From assembly GCF_047777955.1 (NCBI RefSeq), contig NZ_CP180537.1, positions 1,736,001-1,800,000 of the forward strand: 64,000 nucleotides of DNA, given 5' to 3'. Source of the stretch: Didemnitutus sp047777955. Its GTDB lineage: Bacteria; Verrucomicrobiota; Verrucomicrobiia; Opitutales; Opitutaceae. Made by a program: the position numbers and the translations under genes. Position 1 is the stretch's first letter. Each line of letters starts with the position of its first letter. Shown here piece after piece: positions 46,249 through 54,536 of this stretch. The notes under the pieces are model-generated. The model ran no database searches. It saw nothing but the letters and a program-made list of their open reading frames with translations, and was not told the DNA's origin.

Positions 46249-47748
46249 TTAGCCCTTCGCGAGCTTGCTGTGCTTGCGGCTGTAGCCGAAGTAGACGGCG
46301 AAGCCGATGGCCATCCACACGATGAGATTGAGCCACGTGATGGCCGGCAGGGAGAACATCTGCACGATGCAGGTGATCACGCCGAGGATGGGCACGAGCG
46401 GGACGAGCGGGGTCTTGAACGGGCGCGGCAGCTGCGGCTGGGTGTAGCGCAGCATGAGGACGCCGGCGCAGACGAGCGCGAAGGCGAGCAGGGTGCCGAT
46501 GGAGATGAGTTCGCCGAGGAGATTGAGCGGGAAGAGGCCGGCGATGATCGCGCAGGAGACGCCGGTGATCCAGGTCGTGACGTGCGGCGTGCCGTATTTC
46601 GGGTGGATCTTGGCGAAGTAGGACGGGAGCAGGCCGTCGCGCGCCATCGAGTAGAAGATGCGCGGCTGGCCGAGGAGCGAGACGAGGATGACGGAGGTGA
46701 GGCCGGCGAGCGTCGCGGCCTCGATGAGGTAGCGGAAGATGGCGGGCGCCTGGATCTGCTGGAGCGCGTAGATGAAGGGCGCGTCGACGTTCAGCTTCGA
46801 GTAGTGGACCATGCCGGTGAGCACCAGCGACACGGAGATGAAGAGGAACGAGACGATGAGCAGCGTGCCCAGCAGGCCGACGGGGAGGTCGCGCTGCGGG
46901 TTCTTGGTCTCCTGCGCGGCGGACGAGACGCAGTCGAAGCCGACGTAGGCGAAGAAGATCGCGCCGGCGCCGCGGAAGACGCCGCTCCAGCCGAACTCGC
47001 CCCACGTGCCGGTGTTGGCGGGGATGAAGGGGTGCCAGTTGGCCTTGGGCGTGTCGGGGTGGCCGAGGAAATAGTAGATGCCGTAGCCGACGAGGGCCAG
47101 GAGCACGCCGACCTTGATCACGACCATCAGGTTGTTGAAGCCGGCGGACTCCTTGATGCCGATGTAGAGGATGTAGGTCAGCAGCAGCGAAATGAAGACG
47201 GCCGGGATGTTGATCAGCGCGCCGGTGGTCTTGAGCGTCTGGAGCTGGAAGGTGAAGAATCCGAGGTTGATCGGGATGGTGCGGTCGGGATCGACGTCGA
47301 GCGGCGCGCTGGCGAGCGAGGCGGGCAGGGCGAGGTGGAACTCGTTGAGGATGTCGCGCGTCGCGCCCGACCAGCTGACGGCGACCGCCGCGCCGGAGAA
47401 GAGATACTCGAGGATGAGGCACCAGCCGACGACCCAGGCGAGGATTTCGCCCAGGCTGCCGTAGGTGTAGGTGTAGGCGCTGCCCGAGACGGGGATCATG
47501 GCCGCGAGCTCGGCGTAGCAGAGTCCGGCGAAGAGGCAGGCGATGCCCGAGACGATGAACGACAGGGCGATCGCCGGGCCGCCGTAGAGGGCGGCGGCCT
47601 GGCCGGTCTGGACGAAGATGCCCGCGCCGACGACGGAGCCGATGCCGAGCGAGATGAGGCTGATGGGGCCGAGCGTGCGCTTGTAGCCGTGTTCGGCGCC
47701 GGCCTCTTTCTGGAGATCGGCGATGGGTTTCGTGCGGAAGAGGCTCAT
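46249..47748 (-). CDS. APC family amino acid permease, downstream copy
   Basis: A 499-residue, roughly 12-helix transporter of the cationic amino acid transporter branch (YfnA/CAT-like). The first helix has the APC substrate motif GIGSVVGAGIFVQTG, followed by FIVSGIACLFAGLCYAELAA, SGSAYTYTYGSLGEI, FFAYVGFDCVSSAAQETKN and GQPRIFYSMARDGLLP. It lies 18 bases downstream of a close paralogue and shares its terminator, so the two form one operon. The substrate is not predictable beyond amino acids. Confidence 0.92.
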   Translation of the reverse strand: MSLFRTKPIADLQKEAGAEHGYKRTLGPISLISLGIGSVVGAGIFVQTGQAAALYGGPAIALSFIVSGIACLFAGLCYAELAAMIPVSGSAYTYTYGSLGEILAWVVGWCLILEYLFSGAAVAVSWSGATRDILNEFHLALPASLASAPLDVDPDRTIPINLGFFTFQLQTLKTTGALINIPAVFISLLLTYILYIGIKESAGFNNLMVVIKVGVLLALVGYGIYYFLGHPDTPKANWHPFIPANTGTWGEFGWSGVFRGAGAIFFAYVGFDCVSSAAQETKNPQRDLPVGLLGTLLIVSFLFISVSLVLTGMVHYSKLNVDAPFIYALQQIQAPAIFRYLIEAATLAGLTSVILVSLLGQPRIFYSMARDGLLPSYFAKIHPKYGTPHVTTWITGVSCAIIAGLFPLNLLGELISIGTLLAFALVCAGVLMLRYTQPQLPRPFKTPLVPLVPILGVITCIVQMFSLPAITWLNLIVWMAIGFAVYFGYSRKHSKLAKG

Positions 47749-47766
47749 GGCGGCGCGGGCGGGAGC

Positions 47767-49275
47767 TTACTTGGCCGGATTGTTCAGCTTCGAGTGGCGG
47801 CGGCTGTAGGTGAAGTAGATCACGATGCCGATGGCCATCCAGACGAGGAGCCGGATCCAGGTGTCGCGCGGCAGGCCGACCATCTGCGCGCCGCAGATGA
47901 GGATGCCGAGGATGGGCACCAGCGGCACGAGCGGGGTGCGGAAGGGGCGGGGAAGATCGGGCTGCTTGTAGCGCAGGACGATGATGGCGGCGCAGACGAT
48001 GACGAAGGCCAGCAGCGTGCCGATGGAGACGAGCTCGCCGAGGAGCGAGAGCGGGAGGCAGCCGCCGATGATGGCGGCGAGGACGCCGGTGATGAGGGTG
48101 GTGACGTAGGGCGTCTTGAAGCGCGGGTGGACCTTGGCGAAGGCCGGCGGCAGCAGGCCGTCGTTGGCCATGGAGAAGAAGATGCGCGGCTGGCCCATGA
48201 GCATGACGAGGATGACCGAGCTCAGGCCGGCGATGGCGGCGATCTCGACGACGAAGCGCAGCCAGCTCGGGGCGCCGGCGGCGATGAGGGCGTTGACGAC
48301 CGGGGCGGCGTTGTTGAGCTGCGTGTATTTCTGCATGCCGGTCAGCACGAGGGAGATTACGATGAAGAGCACGGTGCAGATGAGCAGCGAGCCGATGATG
48401 CCCTTGGGCATGTCGCGCTGCGGATTCTTCGCCTCCTGGGCGGAGGTGGAGACGGCGTCGAAGCCGATGTAGGCGAAGAAAATCACGCCCGCGCCGCGGA
48501 GGATGCCGCTCCAGCCGAACTGGCCGTCGACGCCGGTGTTGGCGGGGATGAAGGGCGTCCAGTTCTCCTTCGCGACGCCGAAGTGGTTGAGGATATACCA
48601 GACGCCGAAGCCGATGACGCCGAGCAGCACGGTGACCTTGGTGATCACCATGAGGTTGTTGAAATTCGCGGACTCCTTGATGCCGACGTAGAGCAGGGCG
48701 GTGAGGAAGACGATGATGCCGACCGCCGGGAGGTTCACCAGCGCGCCGGTCGAGACGAACGGATGGTAGGGCAGCTGGAAGAGGCCGAGGTTGAGGTATT
48801 CGGTCTTGGTCAGGTCGACGTCGAACGGCGCGTTGCAGAGGTGCGCGGGGAAGGTGACGCCGCAGAAGTCGTGCAGGAAGGTCACGAAGTGGCCCGACCA
48901 GCCGACGGCGACGGTCGGGGCGGTGAAGAGGTATTCGAGGATGAGGTCCCAGCCGATGATCCAGGCGAAGAACTCGCCCAGCGTGGCGTAGCTGTAGGTG
49001 TAGGCGCTGCCCGCGATCGGCACCATGGCGGCGAATTCGGCGTAGCACAGGCCGGCGAAGAGGCAGCCGAGGCCCGAGATCACGAACGAGAGCGCGATGG
49101 CCGGGCCGGCGTATTGCGCCGCGGCCTGGCCGCTGAGCACGAAGATGCCGGCGCCGATGATCGCGCCGATGCCCAGGCTGATGAGGTTCGTGGCGGTCAG
49201 CGTCTTGTTCAGCCGCTGGTCGCCGGACGCTTCAGCCTGCAGCTGCGCGACGGATTTGGTTTGGAACAGGCTCAT
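47767..49275 (-). CDS. APC family amino acid permease, upstream copy
   Basis: A 502-residue paralogue of the preceding gene, with the same motifs (GIGAIIGAGIFVLSG, FAGLCYAEFAAMVPIAGSAY, FFAYIGFDAVSTSAQEAKN, GQPRIFFSMANDGLLP) and near-equal helix spacing. The extracytoplasmic loop near residues 125-160 has two extra cysteines (DFCGVTF, HLCNAPF) lacking in the downstream copy. That is the clearest place where the two could differ in substrate. It is the first gene of the two-gene operon. Confidence 0.92.
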   Translation of the reverse strand: MSLFQTKSVAQLQAEASGDQRLNKTLTATNLISLGIGAIIGAGIFVLSGQAAAQYAGPAIALSFVISGLGCLFAGLCYAEFAAMVPIAGSAYTYSYATLGEFFAWIIGWDLILEYLFTAPTVAVGWSGHFVTFLHDFCGVTFPAHLCNAPFDVDLTKTEYLNLGLFQLPYHPFVSTGALVNLPAVGIIVFLTALLYVGIKESANFNNLMVITKVTVLLGVIGFGVWYILNHFGVAKENWTPFIPANTGVDGQFGWSGILRGAGVIFFAYIGFDAVSTSAQEAKNPQRDMPKGIIGSLLICTVLFIVISLVLTGMQKYTQLNNAAPVVNALIAAGAPSWLRFVVEIAAIAGLSSVILVMLMGQPRIFFSMANDGLLPPAFAKVHPRFKTPYVTTLITGVLAAIIGGCLPLSLLGELVSIGTLLAFVIVCAAIIVLRYKQPDLPRPFRTPLVPLVPILGILICGAQMVGLPRDTWIRLLVWMAIGIVIYFTYSRRHSKLNNPAK

Positions 49276-49324
49276 AGGGTAACTGAGTAGGGGTGGGTCG
49301 AGAAAGGCGGAGGACCCGAACGGG

Positions 49325-49864
49325 TCAAGAGGAGGTTGGCTTCGGCTTCCGGCGATGCGGGAGCCGCGGCAGGTGGTCCGGCCACAGCAGCATGAATGCC
49401 GCATAGCCGACCAAACCGACAACGGGGCCGAGAATGACCGAGCCGAGGTAGAGCGTGAACAGCGCGTCGCTCGACCACACGGCGCCGGGGTTTGCCATCA
49501 GGTGATTCCAGACCTCGAAGGGCGACTCGCCGCGCACGACGCGGCCGACGAAGTAGCACGCGGAAAGTTGCACGGGCGCGGTGAGCGGCATGGAGATGAA
49601 CTGGAGCCCGATGCAGAGCAGCAGGTTGGCGCGGCCGAAGAAGCCGCACACGCCCGCGATGAGCGATTGCGCGGGCAGGAACGGGATCGTGGTAATCGGA
49701 ATGCCGATGAGCCACGCGCGCGCCAGGCTGCCGCGCGTCGGCATCCACAGCGCCTTGTCGAGCAGCCGGTCGCCGAGCCGGGAGTGCAGGAAGGAGCCCT
49801 TCAGCCCCTGGCGCGACAGGCGGCGGCGGTGCAGCCAGCGGTGGGCCCAGAGGGGAAGGCGCAT
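49325..49864 (-). CDS. DUF2062 membrane protein
   Basis: A 179-residue protein with a basic N-terminus, then SLARAWLIGIPITTIPFLPA, QSLIAGVCGFFGRANLLLCIG and a C-terminal hydrophobic helix pair, the DUF2062 pattern. Ends of about 30 and 15 residues are strongly basic. Function is unknown; in other genomes the domain often accompanies cell-envelope or glycosyltransferase genes, and here a polysaccharide-export lipoprotein gene lies 29 bases upstream. Confidence 0.8.
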   Translation of the reverse strand: MRLPLWAHRWLHRRRLSRQGLKGSFLHSRLGDRLLDKALWMPTRGSLARAWLIGIPITTIPFLPAQSLIAGVCGFFGRANLLLCIGLQFISMPLTAPVQLSACYFVGRVVRGESPFEVWNHLMANPGAVWSSDALFTLYLGSVILGPVVGLVGYAAFMLLWPDHLPRLPHRRKPKPTSS

Positions 49865-49893
49865 GATTCGCGGGGAGGCGGCGAGCGTGGAAC

Positions 49894-50490
49894 TCAAAAG
49901 GCCGAGCGCGGGACCTGGATCGAGTCGCCGGGGAAGAGCAACGGGTCCTCCTCCGGCTGGCGCTGGGCCAGGCGGACGTCGAAGTCGTAGGCCTTGCGGT
50001 CGCGGGTGAGGGTGACCTTGGTCTCCTTGGCGTAAAGGGTGAAGCCGCCGGCGGACTGCACGGCCTTGGCGAGCGTGAGGTCGGTCGACCATGGGATGCG
50101 GCCGGGGCGCTGCACCTCGCCGCCGATGTAGACGTAGCGCTCGGTGACGGTGACGCTGACGCTGATCGCGGTGTAGAACTTGCGGTCGAGGTAGGCCTGG
50201 CGGATGGCGGTGGAGAGCTCGCCGGTGTTCAGGCCGGCGGCCGGGATGACGCCGAGGAACGGCAGGCTGATCGCGCCCTGCTCGTCGATCTGGACCGGGT
50301 TGTTGCTCGGGTCGGGAATGCCGCTGAGCGTGACGGTCAGCGAGTCGCCGGGGCGGAGCTGCGCCGCGGTGGCGGAAGCGGCGACCTTCGGGTTCCGGCC
50401 GCCGGCGGCGGTCGGGGCGCTCTCGCAGCCGCTGAGTGCGGCGAGCGCGACAATCACGGCGAGGGACAGCAGCGAGCGGGAAAGGCGCAT
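49894..50490 (-). CDS. Polysaccharide export (Wza-like) lipoprotein
   Basis: A 198-residue lipoprotein with a lipobox LSGC at about residues 19-22. Residues 45-125 match the polysaccharide biosynthesis/export domain (LRPGDSLTVTLSGIPD, ISLPFLGVIPAAGLNTGEL), and about 115-190 a SLBB-like domain (YVYIGGEVQRPGRIPW). It is shorter than full Wza and lacks the transmembrane helix of the outer-membrane ring. No polymerase, kinase or glycosyltransferase genes are adjacent, so it is an orphan export component. Confidence 0.85.
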   Translation of the reverse strand: MRLSRSLLSLAVIVALAALSGCESAPTAAGGRNPKVAASATAAQLRPGDSLTVTLSGIPDPSNNPVQIDEQGAISLPFLGVIPAAGLNTGELSTAIRQAYLDRKFYTAISVSVTVTERYVYIGGEVQRPGRIPWSTDLTLAKAVQSAGGFTLYAKETKVTLTRDRKAYDFDVRLAQRQPEEDPLLFPGDSIQVPRSAF

Positions 50491-50575
50491 GAAGTGCGAC
50501 GTTACTGCGCGAAGCCGCGGGCCGATGCAACACCGGAGCGACCGGTCGCGGGCCGCCGCCGTCCGGGCCTCATTT

Positions 50576-50612
50576 CGGAAAACAAAACAGCCGACGGGGG
50601 TGGCGTCGGCTG
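50576..50612 (-). terminator. Intrinsic terminator of the acidic-protein gene
   Basis: Stem CAGCCGACG (50588-50596) and CGTCGGCTG (50604-50612) with an A-rich run 50576-50587, which is U-rich on the minus strand. Confidence 0.75.
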
Positions 50613-50640
50613 CGAAATCGCGGGGGCGGTCGGAGGCGGC

Positions 50641-51480
50641 TTAGCGGCGGCCGCGGCGGCTGCGCGAGGGCTTGTCGTCCTCTTCGTCCGCCTCTTCCTC
50701 GTCGTCGAAATCCTTCTCGGCGCCGTCGTCCTCGTCTTCCTCGTCGTCGCCTTCGCCCTTCTTGGCCTCGCCTTCTTCGTCGGACTCCTCGTCGTCCTCG
50801 TCCCATTTGAGCGAGGCGTCGTTCTTCATGCGCTCGTCCTCCTCCTCCTCGATGTCGGGAAGATCGTCCTCGTCCTCCTCGTTCGCGGCGGCGCGGCGCT
50901 TCGAGCGCGCGCCCGTGGCCGGGGCCTCCTCGTCGTCGTCGTCGCCGTAGCCAGCGGGCATGAAGTCGAGGATGGCGGTGAGCTCGGTGAAGAGGTGGAC
51001 GGACTTGCCTTCGATGAAGTCGTTGTTCTGGGCCTCGCGGATCTGGTCCTCGACCTCGTCGACCGTGAGCTTCTCCTCGAAGTCGAAGAGATCGTTCAGC
51101 AGCTTCACCCGCAGGCGGGTGAGGTGGTCGAGCAGGTCGGCGTAGGGCCCGTTCTCCTCGTCGATGATGTCGGGGAGGGCGAAGAGCTTTTCATCGGACT
51201 CGAGCAGCGATTCCTTCGTCCGGCGGAGATTCACCCGGCCCTTCCCGAGATCCTTGACGATGCGGAATGCGATGAAGGCGCGCTCGAACACGTCGGGGTC
51301 GAAGCCATATTCCCGCAACGGCTCGATGGCCTCGATGAGGTGGTCGACCTGGCGCGGATCGATGATGCTGAGGGCGTCCACATCCCAGTGCACGGGGTCG
51401 CTGACCTCGTCGACCCACCAGTTGTGGTCTTCGCCGAGCCGCACGTTGCACCATTCGAGTTGGGGGGTTCCTTTCGCCAT
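50641..51480 (-). CDS. Unknown protein with extreme acidic C-terminal tail
   Basis: A 279-residue protein. Residues 1-175 form a globular, probably helical domain (QLEWCNVRLGEDHNWWVDE, AFIAFRIVKDLGKGRVNLRR, RLRVKLLNDLFDFEEKLTVD). Residues 180-270 are low complexity, mostly Asp and Glu with DDDDEE and EEEEDE runs, then a basic end SRSRRGRR. I do not recognise the domain. An acidic tail with a basic cap suggests binding to a basic partner such as ribosomal protein, DNA-binding protein or RNA-protein complexes, but this is inference. It is monocistronic, with its own terminator, and divergent from pyrD. Confidence 0.7.
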   Translation of the reverse strand: MAKGTPQLEWCNVRLGEDHNWWVDEVSDPVHWDVDALSIIDPRQVDHLIEAIEPLREYGFDPDVFERAFIAFRIVKDLGKGRVNLRRTKESLLESDEKLFALPDIIDEENGPYADLLDHLTRLRVKLLNDLFDFEEKLTVDEVEDQIREAQNNDFIEGKSVHLFTELTAILDFMPAGYGDDDDEEAPATGARSKRRAAANEEDEDDLPDIEEEEDERMKNDASLKWDEDDEESDEEGEAKKGEGDDEEDEDDGAEKDFDDEEEADEEDDKPSRSRRGRR

Positions 51481-51639
51481 AGAGTGTGAAACTTCGTCCG
51501 GAAAAAGGACGCGCGCATGCCCGTGTCAAATACCGAAACACCTTTTTCTTAAAAATCTTCGTGCCGCCCCAAACGCCTCGTGTTGAGGACAGATGTGGCG
51601 CTTGAAAGATGGCGGCCCGAACCCCATCGTCCGCGCCAA

Positions 51640-52701
51640 ATGGGACGGTTCTACGACGCCTTCGCGAAGCCTTACTTTTTCCGCCAGGATCCGGAGCACG
51701 CGCACGAGTCCGCCGTGCGCGCCCTGACGCTGCTCGGCCGGGTGCGCCCGCTCTGCGCGCTGCTGGAGCGCTGGGCGCAGCTCGATGCGGCGGCGCACCG
51801 CCCGATCGAGTGCTTCGGGCTGAAGTTTCCCAATGCCGTCGGCCTCGCCGCCGGCTTCGACAAGAACGGCGAGGCCTGGCCGGCCGCGGCCGCGCTGGGC
51901 TTCGGCCACGTCGAGATCGGCACGGTCACGCTGCACGCCCAGCCGGGCAACCCGCGGCCGCGCCTGTTCCGCTTTCCGAGCGAGGAGGCCGTGATCAACC
52001 GCATGGGCTTCAACAACGAGGGCGCCGCCGCGCTCGCCGAGCGGCTCATGCGCCTGCCCGGCCCCGGCCAGCGCCGCATCCCGCTCGGCGTCAACCTGGG
52101 CAAGACCAAGGTCACGCCGCTCGAGCAGGCCACCGAGGATTACCTCGGGAGCTTCCGCCTCCTCGCCGCGCACGCCGACTACATGGTCGTGAACGTCAGC
52201 AGCCCCAACACGCCCGGCCTGCGCGAACTCCAGGACGCGTCGTGGCTGAAGCCGCTGCTCGCCGCGCTCGTGGCGGAAAACAAGACGCGCGCCCTCGCGG
52301 GCAAACCGCGCCGCCCGCTCCTGCTCAAGATCGCGCCCGACCTCTCGTTCCCGCAGATCGACGCCGCGCTCGAGGTCATCGCCGACCTCGGCCTCGACGG
52401 CATCATCGCCACCAACACCACCCTGGCGCGCCCGGGCTCGTTCGCGACCGTCAACCAGGCCGGCGGACTCAGCGGCAAGCCGCTGCGCCGGCGCGCCACC
52501 GACCTGATCAACTACATCGCGCGCGCCACCAACGGCCGGCTGCCGATCATCGGCGTCGGCGGCATCTACGACGAGGAGTCCGCCGCCGAGAAGATGGATG
52601 CCGGCGCCTCCCTGGTGCAGGTCTACACCGGCATGATCTTCCGCGGTCCGTTCCTGGCCCGCGAACTCGCCCACGCGCTCAGCGTGCGCCATCGACGCTG
52701 A
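51640..52701 (+). CDS. pyrD: Dihydroorotate dehydrogenase, class 2 (quinone)
   Basis: A 353-residue membrane-associated flavoprotein of pyrimidine synthesis. It has the class 2 N-terminal amphipathic helices (MGRFYDAFAKPYFFRQDPEH), the FMN/substrate regions NAVGLAAGFDKNGE, EIGTVTLHAQPGNPRPRLFR and NRMGFNNEG, and catalytic Ser in NVSSPNTPGLR (about 185-195). The phosphate-binding GVGGIYDEESAAEKMDAGAS is also seen. ATG 51640 gives the normal class 2 length. Confidence 0.95.
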   Translation: MGRFYDAFAKPYFFRQDPEHAHESAVRALTLLGRVRPLCALLERWAQLDAAAHRPIECFGLKFPNAVGLAAGFDKNGEAWPAAAALGFGHVEIGTVTLHAQPGNPRPRLFRFPSEEAVINRMGFNNEGAAALAERLMRLPGPGQRRIPLGVNLGKTKVTPLEQATEDYLGSFRLLAAHADYMVVNVSSPNTPGLRELQDASWLKPLLAALVAENKTRALAGKPRRPLLLKIAPDLSFPQIDAALEVIADLGLDGIIATNTTLARPGSFATVNQAGGLSGKPLRRRATDLINYIARATNGRLPIIGVGGIYDEESAAEKMDAGASLVQVYTGMIFRGPFLARELAHALSVRHRR

Positions 52702-52739
52702 GCGCCGCTGCGCACCGCCCAGCCCGCCCGCGCCGCACC

Positions 52740-53567
52740 ATGTCCGGGATCCGCACACTGCTCGTGGACAACGGCTCGCTCGAGCCGGCGGCGACGCTGC
52801 GCCTGCGCGGTCTCGCGCAGGCGCTGGCGGCGCGCGTCGGGACACCCGTCGAGCCGGTGTCGCTGCTGCACTCGTCCGCCATCGCGCCGGACCGCCTCGG
52901 CGGCGTGCCGGCGGAAATCCTCGAGCCCGCGCTCGAGCGGCGCCTCGCGGCCGGCGCGCGCGAGTTCCTGCTCGTGCCGCTGTTCTTCGGGCCGAGCCGC
53001 GCGCTGACCGAGTATCTGCCGGAGCGCGTGGCGAAACTGCGGGCGCGCACGCCCGACCTGCGCGTGCGGCTCGCGCCGGCGCTCTTTCAGGCCGACGACC
53101 CGCGGCTGGCCCAGATCCTGGCCGATCACGTGCGCGCGACCGCGGCCGGCTGGCCCGCGCCCTGGCGCGTCGCCCTGGTCGACCACGGCAGCCCGGTGCC
53201 GGCGGTGACCGCGGTGCGCGACGCGCTCGCGGCGCAGCTGGCGGCGGCGCTCGGGCCGGAGGTTCGCGTGGCGGGTTGCTGCATGGAGCGGCGCGAGGGC
53301 GCCGCGTTCGATTTCAACGGTCCGCTGCTCGAGACGTTGCTCGGCGCGGACGCCTGGCGCGAGAGCGCGGTGGTCGTGGCGATGCAGTTCCTGCTGCCCG
53401 GGCGCCATGCCGGGCCGGAAGGGGATGTGGCCGCGATCTGCCAGCGTGCCGGCGCGGCTCACCCGCGCCTGCGCACCCGGCTCACGCCGCTGGTGGCCGA
53501 GCACCCGCAGCTGGTTGCAATGCTTGCGGACCGCTGGCGGACGGGGTGCGCGGCGGCTCCGCTTTAG
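52740..53567 (+). CDS. Two-domain CbiX/SirB-like chelatase, N-terminal site lost
   Basis: A 275-residue protein made of two CbiX-type domains. In domain 2 (about 141-275) both metal-site histidines are present: His149 in ALVDHGSPVP and His223 in LLPGRHAGPEGD. In domain 1 (about 1-135) they are replaced: Asn11 in LLVDNGSLEP and Arg87 in LFFGPSRALTEYL. It is probably a sirohydrochlorin ferrochelatase making siroheme for the sulfite reductase encoded 1 kb away; cobA, encoding the first step, is adjacent. It overlaps the convergent small gene at 53482-53694 by 86 bases. Confidence 0.8.
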   Translation: MSGIRTLLVDNGSLEPAATLRLRGLAQALAARVGTPVEPVSLLHSSAIAPDRLGGVPAEILEPALERRLAAGAREFLLVPLFFGPSRALTEYLPERVAKLRARTPDLRVRLAPALFQADDPRLAQILADHVRATAAGWPAPWRVALVDHGSPVPAVTAVRDALAAQLAAALGPEVRVAGCCMERREGAAFDFNGPLLETLLGADAWRESAVVVAMQFLLPGRHAGPEGDVAAICQRAGAAHPRLRTRLTPLVAEHPQLVAMLADRWRTGCAAAPL

Positions 53568-53694
53568 GCGGGAGCGCCGCGCCGAAGGCGGCGGACGACA
53601 GCTCGGCCTCGAGCGGCTCGTCGCGCAGCGGCAGGCTGTCGAGCCAGTCGCGCCAGACCTGCAGCCAGGGTTTCGTGGGCTTATCCGGACGCAT
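53482..53694 (-). CDS. Small protein translationally coupled to cobA
   Basis: A 70-residue open frame beginning MRPDKPTKPWLQVWRDWLDS, then PLRDEPLEAELSSAAFG, and a Pro/Ala-rich end. Its ATG (53694) lies inside the last codons of cobA, whose TAA is at 53681-53683, a 14-base overlap typical of coupling. The first 45 residues look coded; the last 25 overlap the cbiX-like gene antisense and may be free. No domain is recognised. A role in siroheme or sulfite reductase assembly would be a guess from position only. Confidence 0.45.
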   Translation of the reverse strand: MRPDKPTKPWLQVWRDWLDSLPLRDEPLEAELSSAAFGAALPPKAEPPRTPSASGPQALQPAAGARPPAA

Positions 53695-54477
53695 GGGTCA
53701 CCTCGCGGGGACGGTCCACGGCGAAGAGCGCGCGGTTTTGCGCCGCGGCCTCGCCGATGATGATCAGGGAAGGGTGTCCTCGAGCTCGGCCGCGAGCTCG
53801 GTGGCGGATTCCAGGGTGCCGGAGCGGATGACCTGCGTCGGACGCGAGGCGTGGCTCACGATCAGCAACGGGGTGTCCGGGGCGATGCCGGCGTCCTTCA
53901 AGCGCCCGGCGATTTCGCCAAGCCGGCGCGCGCCCATGTAGACGCACAGCGTGGCGCCGGGGTGGGCGAGGGCGGACCAGTCCACGGAGCGCGAGCGCTT
54001 GCCCTCGCATTCGTGGCCGGTGGTGAGGATCGCGGTCGAGGCGACGCCGCGCTGCGTGAGGCTGATCCCCGCCGCAGCGGCCGCGGCGCACGCGGCCGTC
54101 ACGCCCGGAACGATCTCGAATTCGATCTGCGCGCAGCGGAGGGCGTGCAGCTCCTCGCCCAGGCGTCCGAACACGGTCGGATCGCCGCCCTTGAGTCGCA
54201 CGACGCGCCGGCCGGCGCGGGCGTGGGCCACGAGGAGCCAGTTGATCTCCTCCTGCAGGGCGCTGTGCGTCCCGGCGCGCTTGCCCACGTAGATGAACTC
54301 CGTGCCCGGGCGGCAGTGCTCGAGCAGCTCCCGGTTGGCCAGGTCGTCATGCAGCACCACGTCCGCCTGCTGGAGGGCGCGCAGGCCCCGGAGGGTGAGC
54401 AGGTCGGCCGCGCCCGGCCCGGCACCGACGAAAGTGACGAAGCCCGGCTCGGGCGGTTGAAACATGACTAGGGACAT
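53681..54477 (-). CDS. cobA: Uroporphyrinogen-III C-methyltransferase, frameshifted near its end
   Basis: SAM-dependent enzyme making precorrin-2, here for siroheme. The first 237 residues carry VTFVGAGPGAADLLTLRG, the VVRLKGGDPTVFGRLGEE loop and VPGVTAACAAAAAAGISLT. The frame ends early at EDTLP. Adding one G to the GGG run at 53772-53774 continues as EDTPSLIIIGEAAAQNRALF to the TAA at 53681-53683, the normal C-terminus. Probably a homopolymer error. It is divergent from cysI with 59 bases between starts, so the siroheme and sulfite reductase genes can share regulation. The dehydrogenase step (precorrin-2 oxidation) has no gene in the window. Confidence 0.9.
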
Positions 54478-54490
54478 GACCTATGACCTA
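54464..54490. promoter_or_regulatory. ATGACCTA-type direct repeats at the cobA-cysI divergent promoter
   Basis: ATGACTA (54464-54470), ATGACCT (54476-54482) and ATGACCTA (54483-54490) are repeated at spacings of 12 and 7 bases and overlap the cobA start. They are followed by AATTTG (54490-54495), a word also found in the dyad before cysK. A candidate operator only. Confidence 0.35.
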
Positions 54491-54536
54491 ATTTGCTTTT
54501 GCAATGCGTCAATCTCCCGTTTTGGTCCGGCGTGTC

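Noticed and set aside
44147..49048. A 1633-codon minus-strand frame spanning several genes
   Set aside because: It crosses the hemB end, the gluzincin-like gene and both permease genes out of frame, with Arg/His/Pro-rich nonsense composition.
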